This document shows positions 10,462 through 25,400 of a DNA stretch of 64,000 bases, one piece after another. The notes below the pieces were generated by a model, which searched no databases, had not been told where the DNA came from, and was given only the letters and a program-made list of their open reading frames with translations. Every line of letters starts with the position of its first letter. Position 1 is the stretch's first letter. The translations under genes were made by a program, and so were the position numbers. The stretch is from Symsagittifera roscoffensis (taxonomy: Eukaryota; Xenacoelomorpha; Acoela; Convolutidae): NCBI RefSeq assembly GCF_963678635.1, contig NC_087063.1, positions 47,610,684 to 47,674,683 on the forward strand, in the 5' to 3' direction.

Positions 10462-13400
10462 GTACGTAGAGTTCTTGTTGATGACTACTGTGAGATTGGT
10501 TAAAAAAGCGTTCCGATAAGAAAAGAAAAGCCATGCAATAAAATTTTTACACAAACCAGCTTGCGAGCTTTGTGTGTTAGTACGAACCTTATTTTTTCCT
10601 ACCCTAACTCGCAAATAAGTGTTTATTGAAAGTGTTCTCTTACACGGAAATTTCCCTGTAGAATTGGAAATAGCAAAGCATGTGTTCTCTGCTTTGTGTG
10701 GATAGTGTTTATTGGAAGAAGACCTCGTACAAGAGACGATATACGACTACAACGGAACTTACCCATAAGTTTCATGGTCGTACGGCAAAAGCCAACACAA
10801 ACTTTTATTTTTAGAGTTTTATAAGCAATGAATTTAGATTTTCATTTGCAGACATAGTATAGTTGAAGAGAATTCTTCACCGATAATTACAGGCGCTAAA
10901 CCTATTATTGTACAATAACGATTGATAAAAAGATCTCTAATCGTTTCTTTAAAACTGCAGTAAATTGAAAAGATATCTAAAAAGAATGTTAATTGAAATA
11001 AAAAATTAAAATTAGTTACTAAATACACAAATTGTTAGTAATACACAAATATTTTCTTCATCTCAGCTTCATCACCTTAACATAACAAACAAATCATAAA
11101 CCACTAACATCATCAAAAACTAAACATTCCTATCAATAAAAACTTTTAATTACTTTAAAAAGGCCTATTCTAATTTTTACTTTTACCTATATTAAACCTT
11201 TTAAACTAAACAGATCATCAAGGCTTTCCTTGGATCTCCATTTCATTTTTGTTCAAACTAAATTTTATATCATTAATTTATATCTTGATCATCAAGGCTT
11301 ATCCTTGGATCAAATAGAACAATTTTGTTCTCCCCCACTCAGTTAGCATAGTGTCCAACGACCTGAAACGTCGATTCACTATCCAACCCAGGACTAACAG
11401 AATTTTTTCAATATCACTAATCATTCTAATTAGGATAAACAGTGAAGAGCTTCGGTTATTCATCCGTCACTTGACCCCCCCCCCCCCCCTTACCTCACCC
11501 AGGATAATACTTAAACTCAGTAAGTTTAAAATAGTATCTAACGAACTACTTGTGTTCTAAATATACCTGAACCTTGTGGATCGATTTACTATTCTCCAAC
11601 CCTTGAACACAATCATTCCCCCTAAGTAAGATTAAGTAAGTTAACACCTTAACTTAGACTAGCCACGAGAAAGTAACAATCATTCTTCGCAATCGATATA
11701 TGCTTTTCTCTCCAACCCAAAACACCCAAGTTAGGCTAACCCGAAAAAATCGTAAGAACTAATAAATTAGGCTTTAAAAATCACTAATCCAAATATTGCA
11801 TCCGTCATCCTAAACCTTATGTCACTAGAAAATTTAGGAAATAAACAAACAATCATATTACACAACTGCGAAATAAACAACGAGAAATATGATCTCGTAA
11901 TCACTCCACACAGACAGTCAACAGGATATATTAGAACTAAACGACAAACAATTAAACGAAAAATTTTAAGCAAACAAAGACAAATTACACGAAAAAGATT
12001 TTCAAAACAAAGAAACGCATTCTCCGAATCAGAAACAAGTCATTTACAAGAACTTTATAGATTAATGTACGGAATCTATACCATAGAATTACAGAGCCCA
12101 AGTAAATTTCATGGTATTTATCTACTTCAAACAGACGACGTAGATATAGAATTTTCAAAAGTATTCACAGAATATATAAAAAGTATACAACACCAAAATT
12201 CACAAAGAGCAAATTCAATATTTACTAATGAAGTATTTCGAATAATTTATAGCTATTTATCTATATTAGAAAACGCAACTTTGAAAAGGTCAATTCCGCT
12301 GCAATTGACCTGGATTGAAAGTCGGGAAAGCGAGAAAGCCGAAATAGGTAACTACAAAATTGTTTTTTTTTAAACAAATCAGGCAAAACTAATATCAGTA
12401 ACCGAAATGTCGGAGAGCAACAATTTGGTCCAAGTAAAAGTTGACGGGATGATGTTAAAATTTGATGATCGTGAAGATCGCTTGTCTAGTCCTAGCTCTT
12501 TGTCGTCGAAGAAGAAAAAGACTCTGCATCTTGCAACTATCTATGAATTTTTTTGGTTGCTTTTATCACAGGTGTCCAAATTGTTTTCCAAACCGTAAGG
12601 TTTTCAACAAAAAGCTCGGGATGACGATGGAAGAATTGTGGCTAACTTCATATAAAGATCGTTAATTTTCTACAAAAGCAGATCAATTAGAAAAACCACG
12701 TACAAAACAACAGGCGGATACGAGTTCATCGTTGAGGAATGTGAGCACATTTGCGAGTATGACAATCGTACCTTATTAACAGATTTACGTAACAATAGCG
12801 ACAACAGCGCAGCGCTTTCCTTTTTTAGAATGCTGAAATCGATTGCTTCTAAAAGCGTCTACTACACACCATTAAGTGCACGAGATGCTTTTTGGGCGGT
12901 AGGACTGAAAGTTTTTACCTTCATTGGACAAAACAAGGTAAAAATCAACACTTTGGTTACGTTGAAATTTGTTCTCTTTATCCCTACGTTACCGCAAACT
13001 GTCCCTACCCCGTTGGTCAGTCATCAGAGATTTTAATTGCACCTGTTTTCGTTGAGGTAGAAAGGAAAATGACGACGACGACTGTCAACCGAGAAGTTTA
13101 GCTGAAGATAAAATCCTAAAAGACGATTGGTTTGTACTCATTAAATGTCTTGTCTTGCCGCCCCAAAATCTTATGATACCTGTCCTCCCTTTCAAGTTTA
13201 TTTCGAAGCTTTTCTTCCTTCTTTGAAGAAGCTGCGTCGAAGAATCTGCTGCCGACAGAAAAGCCAAAACAATTTGCGAGAACCTATTGCAACATGAATG
13301 CAGACATGGAAACAATTATCTCGCTTTGTAACTGTTGAACTCAAATAAGCGTTATTGAACGGCTACCGAACTAAGATGTCGTAGAAGTGTGGACATTGAA

Positions 13401-16400
13401 CCGTGAAAAACGAAGCAGCCATCTCTTTAAAGAATTTAATAAGATTTTTTTGAAAATTAAAACTGAAGCAAGTAGATGGCCAAAAACTTGTGATTGCCAG
13501 CAGGGGAAGTTGTGTCTTCATGAAACAGAATTTTTGCAGCGTTTTGAACTCAATGAAGGCGTCAAATTGTATCCTGACTAAATTAGTTACAATTAAGGTC
13601 TCCGTTTTATTTCGAAAATTCTCTTGAATTCCATGTGGGGATATCTTGGAATGCAAGAAAACTTGCCAAAAACTCGATATATCGATAATTAGACTGATAG
13701 TATTGGATATTTCACATCTAACACCACGAGAGTGTTAGTTGCAACCCTTGTGGGAAATGACTTGATGTATCTCCAATATAAAGATATTGATGATGCTGCA
13801 GATTCTGCCCGAAAATCCAATAATGTGCTGGCTGGATATACAACGACTCATGCACGCACTGTCCTCTACAGGTACATGCAGCGAGTGAAAAAGACGACAA
13901 ATGTACTGTTTTGTGATTCAGACAGCATTATGTACATTGATGAAACAGAGTCGCCGACAAGGACACAGAACAGAGATACCCCGTTAGGAAACAATTTGGG
14001 AGACATGACAGACGAAATTCAGGAAAATATTCAGATTTTCAAATTTTGTAGTGGTGGACATAATTTTTATTCTTTGAGTGGCTTCAATACTCAAAGCATA
14101 ACTGATTTTATTTAAATAAAAGTCAAAGCACTAACTCTAAATCGAGCTGTAGAGAAAAGAATTGATTGCGAACAGTTTTGAACCTGTGTGAAACAAGAAG
14201 TTCAGGAGCTGAGATCTCCATTTGCGTCCATTCGACGTTCTATTCGCACATGCAGGTTGCGAAACCAACTTTGCGAAAAGGTAACAAGCAATAAACTTGT
14301 TTTTGTCTAGAATCGGGGAGATCTATTCCCTAAGGATACTGTTCACGCTAATTGTTTCAGTTAACAATGTCTTTTTGGAAGTTTATGCACAAAAGAATCA
14401 TTAATGTTGAGGTGTTAATCTTTTTAATTTATCATTTTGACGGACTGTCTTTCTCATTGAATGATCAATCAATCGAACGATACTTAATGTTCGGCTGCTT
14501 TTTAGAGTTGAAATGAACGCCGTGCCAGCAGCCAAAATTCACCAAGAGCTGGAGTTGACCGTCGGATGGACGATCTCAGAAGATGCATTATTCTTAAACT
14601 AATTATTCTTAAACTAATTAGTTAGATAACAAACGACCATTCGAATGATACAAATTGATTGCCTATTACCAACCATCCTAACTAACTATTTGTTAATTAG
14701 ATTTTAGATTCGACACTTTTTTTGTGACTTGAGGTATTCCAAGACCCGAAGCGTCGAATCAAACGTGATAATAGCCAACAAATGACAAAATCTTCCTTTA
14801 AAAACTCAAGTTTTCAAAAAGTAAACAAAGGTCGAGAACTAGTAGTGCTCTACGCAGTTGACCCAACCCTTGTAAAAACAAAGAGCGAAGATAATCCAGT
14901 TCGATCCCTGCGCGATGTGAGTAAAATCGTCGTCTGAAGGATCGTCGCCTCCACTGAACCATCCGAGCCACAGTACTTTGTTCAGACACATCATTTTTAC
15001 ATCTCAATGAGAGCTTTTTTTTAAACCGCAAAAAAATTTTCGTCGTTTTTCAGGACTCTGGATGTAATCACACAAACGCACACGCACAACTTTTGATTGA
15101 CTGACGCGTTTGCCTTCAACTGCAAGAACATGGCGTCCTCTTACAACCCTCAGGACTTTTATGTAGACCCTCAGGACTTTAATGTATTGTGTAGACAAGC
15201 TGGGTGTAAAAATAGATGCGATCGCCTCGATTCTTATCAAGTAGGAGGGATAGCTCCGTGCGCAACGTGTGGAATGAAGTTGAAAACTCAACTTTAAAAG
15301 GATGCTCACACCTCACCTTGCGCAAGTTTAAGACAATGCCCCACGTGTTCTGCCTGTGTCGCAAAGCAGTCAATGCCTTCGCATAATTGTTCAAAAACAC
15401 GATGCGTCGTTTGCTACCAGTACTTCGACAATGGGAAGAGTTATTTGCATCAGTGCTTCGTTTAACCAACGATAAGAAGGAAACGCCTAAACGCCGACTT
15501 CGACAATGAAAGTAAAGAACATCAAGGTTCAGTGAAAAAGACAAAAAAGCAGCCCGTTACCGGACATTGATCGAGATACTGAGCAAGCTGTACAAGACAC
15601 TGAGCAAGCTGTACAAGATACTGAGCAAGCTGTACAAAAGCAGCCCGTTACCGGACATTGATCGAGATACTGAGCAAGCTGTACAAGACACTGCAATCCG
15701 GGTTTTTGATATAGAAACGGATCAAAGTTGCCTGCAGAACATTAATCACAAGGTTGTTTTGTTATGCGCAAAAACACTGATTGGTGATCAAGTACTTATG
15801 TTTAAGGGTTATGATTGCGTATCACAATTTTGTTCATACTTTTTTGTGATCTGGAGCAGGTAACAAAGTGCAAATGACTCAATGCACACTTTGGAAGCGG
15901 ATTCGATTTTTTACTTTTTTTTGAATGGTTTTATGAACAAATCAATGTATCCAAAGGTTGTTTCAAGAGGCAATAAAGTCCTTTATATATGAAAGTCGGA
16001 AACAAGAGGTTTATCGACTCATTTCTATTCGTTCCGATAGCCCTTCGTAAATTCTGAAAAACATTTGGTCTGACAGAGACAATGGATTACGTTCCTCGCT
16101 ATCTTACCTGCAGAGCGGCACTTCATCAATAGAAAATTAATGTCTTTCATGAATCAAAAGACTGCCATCTTGGACAAAATTTCTGTTTGCAGCCTTCCTG
16201 GTACTCTGAAGTTTGTGATCTTTTTAATCAGCCTACATCTTCAATAGAAGCGAATGTTTTCCATCAATACGACCTACAAAATCATCCTGGTTTTCCGAGC
16301 ATTAGTCAGCAATTCGCTTTTGAAGACGGGCAGTTTCCACCCAAATGTTTTTTTGTTGGAATAGCAAGCTTGAGAATCAAAAAATAAATTGAAGATTTTT

Positions 16401-19400
16401 CCAATTGGCACGAAAAACCACGATACAGCTCTCAGCTGGCCAATCAAGTGTGCAGTTTTTCCCAGGAATTGATAGAATCCTGTCAATCAGACGTGGAGTT
16501 GTTACGTCAAGGTGTAATTCAGTTTCGAACCTTGAACAAATCGATTTGCATTGGGATTGACCCTTTTTAAAGTTGCGTGTACTGCTGCATCTGCATGCAA
16601 TTACATTTACAGGCAGCTATTTATGCCTATGAATGCAATTGGCTTTAAACCGATCAATGGTTATCGATCTCGAGATGCTACATATTTTCCTGCTTCACAA
16701 TGTAAATATAATTGCATGCAGATGCAGCAGTAAGCGGAACTTTGAAAAGGTCAATTCCGCTGCAATTGACCTGGATTGAAAGTCAGGAAAGCGAGAAAGC
16801 CAAGGTAACTACAAATTTGTTTTTTTTTTTACAAATCAGGCAAAACTAATATGGAAGAATTGTGGCTAACTTCTTATAAAGATCGTTAATTTTCTTCAGA
16901 AGCAGATCAATGAGAAAACCGTGTACAAAACAACAGACGGATACGAGTTCATCGTTGAGGAATGTGATCACATTTGCGAGTGTGACGATCTTTTAATATT
17001 AACAGATTTACATAACAATAGCGACAACAGCGCAGCGCTTTCCTTTTCTAGAATGCTGTAATTGATTGCTTCTAAAAGCGCCTACTACACAGCATTAAGT
17101 GCACGAGATGCTTTTTGGGCGGTAAGACTGAAAGTTTTTACCTTCCTTGGACAAAACAATATAAAAATCAACACTTTGGTTAGGTTGACATTTGTTCTAT
17201 TTATCCCTACGTTACCGCAAACTGTACCTACCCCGTTGGCCATCCATCAGAGGTTTTAATTGCACCTATGTTCGTTGAGGGAGAAGGGAAAGTGACGACG
17301 ACGTCTGAAGTTGAACATGCTCTCAAGACGTTCAATGGAAAAGTTATGCCGAAAATCCTCGGCTCCTTTTACTGTCAACCGAGAAGATAGCTGAAGATAG
17401 AATCCAAAAAGACGATTGATTTGGACCATTAAATGCCTTCTCTTGCCGCCTCAAAATCTTATGATACCTGTCCTCCCTTTCAAGTTTGATTCGAAGCTTT
17501 TCTTCCTTCTTTGAAGAAGCTGCGTCGAAGAATCTGCTGCCGACAGAAAATCCAAAACATTTTGCGAGAACCTATTGCAACATGAATGCAGACATGGAAA
17601 CAATAATCTCGCTTTGTAACTGTTGAACTCAAATAAGCGTTATTGAACGGCTACCGAATTAAGATGTCGTAGAGGTGTGGACATTGAGCCGTGAAAAACG
17701 AAGCAGCCACCTCTTCAAAGAATATAATAAGATTTTTTTTTGAAAATTAAAACTGAAGCAGGTAGATGGCCAAAAACTATTGATTGCCAGCAGGGGAAAT
17801 TGTGTCTTCATGAAACAGAGTTATGCAGCGTTTTGAACACAATGAAGGCGTCAAGATGGATCCTGACTAAATTAGTTACAATTAAGGTCTCCGTTTTATT
17901 TCGAAAATTTTCTTGAATTCCATGTGGGGATATCTTGGAATGCGAGAAAACTTGCCAAAAACTCAATATATCAATAATTAGACTGATGTTATTGGATATT
18001 CCACATCTAACACCACGAGAGTGTTAGATGCAACCCTTGTGGGAAGTGACTTGATGTATCTATAATATAAAGATATTGATGATGCTGCAGCTTCTGCCCG
18101 AAAATCCAATGTTGTGCTGGCTGGATATACAACGGCTCATGCACGCACTGTCCTCTACAGGTACATGCAGCGAGTGAAAAAGACGACAAATATACCGTTT
18201 TGTGATACAGAGAGCATTATGTACATTGATGAAACAGAGTCGCCCACAATGACACAGAACAGAGATACCCCATTAGGAAACAATTTGGGGGCATGACAGA
18301 CGAAATTCCGGAAAATATTGAGATTTTCAAATTCTATAGTGGTGGACATAATTTTTATTGTTTGAGTGGCTTCAATTTTCAAAGCATAACTTGTTTTATT
18401 TAAATAAAAGTCAAAGCACTATTTCTAAATTGAGCTGTAGAGAAAAGAATTGATTGCGAAAAATTTTCAGCCTGGGTGGAACGAGACGTTCAGGAGCTGA
18501 GATCTCCATGTGCGTCCATTCGACGTTCTATTCGCTCATGCAGGTTGCGAAACCAACTTTGCGTAAAAGTAACAAGCAATAAACGTGTTTTTGTCTAGAA
18601 TCGGGGATATCTATTCCATAAGGATACTGCTAACGCTAATTGTTTCAGTTAGCAATGTCTGTTTGGAAGTTTATGGACAAAAGAATCATGAATGTTGAGG
18701 TGTTAATCTTTTTTATTGATCATTTTGACGCACTGTCTTTCTCATTGAATGATCAATCAATCGAACGATACTTAATATTCCGCTGCTGTTTAGAGGGTTA
18801 AAATGACCGCAGTGCCAAAATTCACCAAGAGCTGGAGTTGACCGTCCGATGGACGATCTCAGAAGAGGCACGATCTCAGAAAAGGCCTACTGGCGCTGGC
18901 AAAACAGGAATTTGTGTGCAAGAATATAGAAACGTTTCGACTCTTCAAAATGACCCTTTTGACGGCTTATGTATTTGACGCCCTGGCTGAACTGGAGATG
19001 CCGAACGACCGCCGAACTGCCTCTGCGTCGTACAAAATGATAGCGGTTTCGTATCATATGAAATATATTTCATCAGTCGACGGTCAAAAATGACGAACAA
19101 ACTCTCAAATAAAACAACAGTTGGTGTTCCTTTTTGTTCAATGCAATGTAGTGTGTTTTTACTCTTAAACTAATTAGTTAGATAAGAAACGACCATTTGA
19201 ATGATACAAATTGATTTTCTATTACCAACCATCCCAACTAACTATTTGATTATTAGATTTTAGATTCGACACTTTTTTGTGGCTAGAGATATTCCAAGAC
19301 CCGAAGCATCGAATCAAACATGATAATTACCAACAACTGACAAAATCTTTCTTTAAAAACTCAAGTTTTCAAAAAGTAAACAAAGGTCGAGAACAAGTAG

Positions 19401-22400
19401 TGCTCTACGCAGCTGACCCAACCCTTGTAAAAAACTAAAAGCGAAGATAATCTGGTTCGATCCCTGCGCCATGTGAGTAAAGTCATCGTCTGAAGGATCG
19501 TCGCCTCCACTGAACCATCCGAGCCAGAGTACTTTGTTCAGACACATCATTTTTACATCTCAATGGGAGCATTTTTCAAAACCGCATCAACTTTTTTCGT
19601 AGTTTTTCAGGACTCTGGATGTATTCACACTGACACACACGCACAAATTTTGATTGACTGACGCGTTTGCCTTCAACTGCAAGAACATGGGGTCCTCTTA
19701 TAACCCTCAGGACTTTTATGTAGACCCGCAGGGCTTTTATGTATTGTGTAGACAAGCTGGATGTAATAATAGAACTTTGTAAGGACGCTCACACCTCATC
19801 TTGCGCAAGTTATAGACAGTGCCCCACGTGTTCTGCCTGTGTAGCAAAGCAGTCAATGTCTTCGCATGATTGTTCAAAAACACGATGCGTCGTTTGCTCC
19901 CAGTACTTTGACAATGGGAAGAGTCATTTGCATCAGTGCTTCATTTAACCACCGATAAGGAGGAAACGCCCAAAAACCGACTTCGACAATGAAAGTAAAG
20001 AACATCAAGATTCACTGAAAAAGACAAAAAAAAAACGGACGAGGAAAGCAGCCCGTTACCGGACATTGATCGAGATGCTGAGCCAGCTGTACAAGACACT
20101 GCAATCTGGGTTTTTGATATAGAAACGGATCAAAGTTGCCTGCAGAAGATTAATCATAAGGCTGTTTTGTTATGCGCAAAAACACTGAGTGGTGATCAAG
20201 AACTTATGTTTAAGGGTTATGATTGCGTATCACAATTTTGTTCATACTTTTTTTGTGATCTGGAACAGGTAACAAAGTGCAAATGACTCAATGCACACTT
20301 TGGAAGCGGATTCGATTTTTTACTTATTTTTGAATGGTTATATGAACAAAACAATGTATTCCAAAGATTGTTTTTAACCGCAATTGGTTTTTAACCGATC
20401 AATGGTTATCGATCTCCGGATGCTTCATATTTTCCTGCTTCACAATGTAAATATAATTGCATGCAGATGCAGCAGTAAACGGAACTTTGAAAAGGTCAAT
20501 TCCGCTGCAATTGACCTGGATTGAAAGTCAGGAAAGCGAGAAAGCCAAAATAGGTAATTACAAAATTGTTTTTTTTTTACAAATCAGGCAAAACTAATAT
20601 GGAAGAATTGTGGCTAACTTCTTAGAAAAGATCGTTAGTTTTCTACAGAAGCAGATCAATGAGAAAACCGTGTACAAAACAACAGACGGATACGAGTTCA
20701 TCGTCGAGGAATGTGAGCACATTTGCGAGTGTGACGATCATACATTATTAACAGATTTCCATAACAATAGCGACAACAGCGCAGCGCTTTCCTTTTCTAG
20801 AATGCTGTAATCGATTGCATCTAAAAGCGCCTACTACTTACCATTAAGTGCACGAGATGCTTTTTGGGCGGTAGGACTGAAATTTTTAACCTTCATTGGA
20901 CAAAACAAGATAAAAATCAAAACTTTGGTTACGTTGACATTTGTTCTCTTTATCCCTACGTTACCGCAAACTGTCTCTACCCCGTTGGTCATCCATCAGA
21001 GATTTTAATTGCACATGTTTTCGTTGAGGTAGAAGGGAAAATGACGACGACGACTGAAGTTGAACATGATCTGAAGACGTTCAATAGAAAAGTCATACCG
21101 AAAATCCTCGGCTCCATTTACTGTCAACCGAGAAGTTTAGCTGAAGAAAGAATCCTAAAAGACGATTGGTTTGGACTCATTAAATGTCTTGTCTTGCCGC
21201 CCCAAATTCTTATGATACCTGTCCTCCCTTTATAAGTCCAAGTATAATTCGAAGCTTTTCTTCCTTCTTTGAAGAAGCTGCGTCGAAGAATCTGCTGCCG
21301 ACAGATTTATTTAAGGTCTCCGTTTTATTTCGAAAATTCTCTTGAATTCCACATGGGGATATCTTGGAATGCGATAAAGCTTGTCAAATACTCGATATAT
21401 CAATAATTAGACTGATGTTATTGGATATCTCACATCTAACACCACGAGAGTGTTAGATGCAACCCTTGTGGGAAATTACTTGATGTATCTCCAATATAAA
21501 GATATTGATGATGCTGCATATTCTGCCCGAAAATCCAATGTTGTGCTGGCTGGATTACAACGGCTCATGCACGCACTGTCCTCTACAGGTACATGCAGCG
21601 AGTGAAAAAGACGACAATTATACTGTTTTATGATACAGACAGCATTATGTACATCGATGAAACAGAGTCGCCGACAAGGACACAGAACAGAGATATCCCA
21701 TCAGGAAACAATTTGGGGGGCATGACAGACGAAATTCCGGAAATTATTGAGATTTTCAAATTCTATAGTGTACCTAATTTTTATTGTTTGATTGGCTTCA
21801 ATACTCAAAGCATAACTGATTTTATTTAAATAAAAGTCAAAGCACTAACTCTAAATCGAGCGGTAGAGAAAAGAACTGATTGCGAAAAGTTTCGAGCCTG
21901 GGTGAAACAAGAAGTTCAGGAGCTGAGAGCTCCATTTGTCCATTCGACGTTTTATTCGCACATGCAGGTTGCGAAACCAACTTTGCGAAAAGGTAACAAA
22001 CAATAAACGAGTTTTTGTCTAGAATCGGGGAGATCTATTCCATAAGGATACTGCTCACGTTAATTGTTTCAGTTTACAATATCTTTTTGGAAGTTAATGC
22101 ACAAAAGAATCATGAATGCGTTCCATTTGCTCAGCAACATTGCATTGAAAATTATAAGCAAGGCTGTTGTTATGATAAAGTCACGTGGTTTTGCTGTGGA
22201 GAAGCTAATCTTCATATGAACCAATATTTTCGCGAGATTTCATATGAACAAGATGAATTTTGCTGGTTTGAAAAAGATAATTTTAACAATCATACTCCTG
22301 ATTGAATCGATAGCACTTTGTTGCTGTGTTTGGACTGGGTTCATTTTTGTTGTAAGCAAAGTTTCCGAACAAAGTCTACTGATGTAGAAGCATCAGTCGA

Positions 22401-25400
22401 CGAGGAGGAGGAGGATATTAAAACAGCTGTCGGAAATTTTGTTGATGATCATGTCGAAGAAGAGGAAACAACAACAAGCAGCAAACTTTTCCTTCAAACA
22501 TATTTGCAAACGAGCGCCGTCTTAATTTGTCATTTGCCTCCTGTGATCCAAAACAACAACATCAACAAACTTTTTAGAAAGTATCTCCTCGCGATGAAAT
22601 ATCCCTTACAGTTCGTCTTCCTCCTATCATCAAAAGCAACGAAAAACAATTGATGTTGGTGCCAATAGTAAGGATAAATGTAACAAAAATCGACAATCAG
22701 TCTCATTGTATTACAGATGATTGCGAAGGTCAGATGGGCAATCGCTTCTATGGGAAATGTCTCTTATTATGAGTGGTCCCGAATGCTTGGATCGCAATCA
22801 AACTGAATTCAATCATCTGCATTTTTAATACATATTCCAATGGCATTTGAAGAAGCATGGGGGCCTGTTGCTCAGCATGTTACACCCAAGAGCGTCAACT
22901 GGGATTTGGAAAAGGTTTCAAAAACGGTACGCGAGTTCTTCGATCCCAAAAACCGAGAAACAGGACAGCTTTATGTACAAGAAAGAAGGAGATGTTTCGC
23001 CGCCAGCAGCTTACTACAGGGTCTTACAGAAAAGTGTTTTCTGTCTCTTCTCGATATATGCCGCCTTCGCTCCGTATAAAAGTCTAGTAGCGTATGGGGA
23101 CTTCTTTTGTCGCTCCTTTAAAACAGCGTGGCTCACAAGTGAAGACAATTGTAAATATTTCATGAGACGGTCTCCTTTTTTGAGATCTAAGACAGTCTGG
23201 GACCATTCGTGTAATTTTTTCAGTTGATTTTTAGCCTCTACTTTTCTATTGTTTGTGTTTGTAAGAGTAAGTCATCTATCCGTCCAAATATCTAGTAATA
23301 AAACCGTCATGTGAGACCGGCTATTTTTTTATAGTAATCGTACGCTGAGAAGATCAGCAATGCATCATTCAATTCAAAACTGTTCTCATTTTGAAAGTCA
23401 TCTGTGATTGTTGATTCATTGCTATGTTTTTTTTAATCAATGGCTCTTATCCGGCTTTCAACCCAACTTTTTTTTTGAATGTGATCACGAAATGCTGTTG
23501 ACAGCCTGATGTATGGAAACTGCTGTCCAACTCTGGATTTTTTCTGTATGCGTTGAGGACGAGCGGTTAAACGATAGCAGCGAGTACATGTTAAATTTTG
23601 ACAGTAGTGGGAAAAATTGTAAATGGCTTTTGAGATTGGATGCTTCTGATTTGCGCCGACTTTTAGTCAAAACAATATTCGAAACATTGTTATTCTAGTA
23701 AAAATTTTCTTAGCACAGAAAAAATAGCAATGGAATGCATCAATCACAGCAGCAGTAGCAATTGACACACAATATGTCCCTACTAGGAAGTTTTCATATA
23801 CAACAACAGCAGCAACAATAATTAGAAAACCCAACAGAAGACAATGTTTCGTTGCGGGACCCAAGAGTTTTCAGTAGCACTAGCAAAAGACCGAAGAGGT
23901 ATTTTGCTAGTGCTACTGATGCTGTTTCAACAAACGAGCTCAACATCAATGTTTGCCTTCCGCTGATTAGCGAAATGTTTACGTGCAACTTCTGTATCGG
24001 CGGTAAATGCAGTTGTGAGCACGATGAACTACCAGTAGACTCATCAGCATCAGATGGATATGCGAACCTCGTTTGATGATGAAAATGTAGAGATTCTCTA
24101 ACACAATTTGTGACCCAATTTAAAAAATTTTTTTTCTGGTGTCGTAGTTCGTTGTTTCATTTTGCTCATTTCTTCGTACTGAATAGATAGTTGTTGCCTG
24201 GTAGAATTAATCAATTTTTTTTCAACTTTTGATTTTCACCTCAAGTCAGGCGGCCAGTCTTTGTGTGCGTGTGTGTGTGTTTGTGTGCGTGCTAATGATC
24301 CAAGATCAACCACCAAACCCACCAAACTTCAAACTTAAAGCAAGAAAATTATATAATTTTTTATCAAAATGTTATTGTTGATGTTTACCCTCTTTTGATG
24401 CTTTTCAGGTCCTGACTGACTGATTCCTTGCTTGATTATGGAGAACATGTCGACAACCGAACGCCCTGCCCACGATTGCCACGCCGCCGCAGAGGAACCC
24501 ATTTGCCGGGTTTTGGGTGATGTATATGGGTGCTTGGATTGTGGGTATGCTCGTGTTAGTGATAGCAGTAGCAGTGGAAGCGACAGAAGAAAGGAAGGTG
24601 AATAAGAAGAAATAATTACTCATCCTATATCTTATGAGCGACAAATGTCTATGATAGAGACGATGGCGGCGAAGGAAAATATTAGTGTTGACGACGGCGA
24701 CGACATTATCCAGCTGCTGCAACAAGAGGGCCAAGCGAGCGAACAAGAACAACAACAAGAAGAAAGACCAAGACTAAGAGAAGAAAGACAAAAAGAAGCC
24801 TGTCGTCGAGGAAGAGAAGAAGGAGTGAGCGAGAGTGAGTGAGTAGGGAGAGGGGAAAAAGTCACGAAGAAAAAATACTTTAAACTATTACAACTACTCT
24901 TACTAAGGACTGTCTGTTTTTATGAATGATAAATGTTTTTATCATTTTATTAATTGTAACAATAATGGTCATTTAGTTTTTTTTCTAAAAGTAGATCAGC
25001 AGCCTCCTCTTCCCAAATTGCATCCAAGATCAACCACCAAACCCACCAAACTTAAAGCAAGACCATAATATATTTTTTATCAACTGTTATTGTTGATGTT
25101 TACCCTCTTTTGCTGCTTTTCAGGTCCTGACTGACTGATTACTTGCTTGATTATGTAGAACATCTCGACAACCGCCCATCCCCAAGCCCGACCGCCCCGC
25201 CCCCGATCGCCTGCCGTCCGCAGGGGAACCCATTTGCCGGGTTTTGAGTGATGTATATGGGTGCTTGGATTGTGGGTATGCTCGGGTTATTGATAGCAGA
25301 AGCAGTGGAAGCGACAGAAGAAAGGAAGGTGAATAAGAAGTAATTACTCGGCCTATATCTTTTGAGCGACAAATGTCTATGATAGTGACGATGGCGAGGA

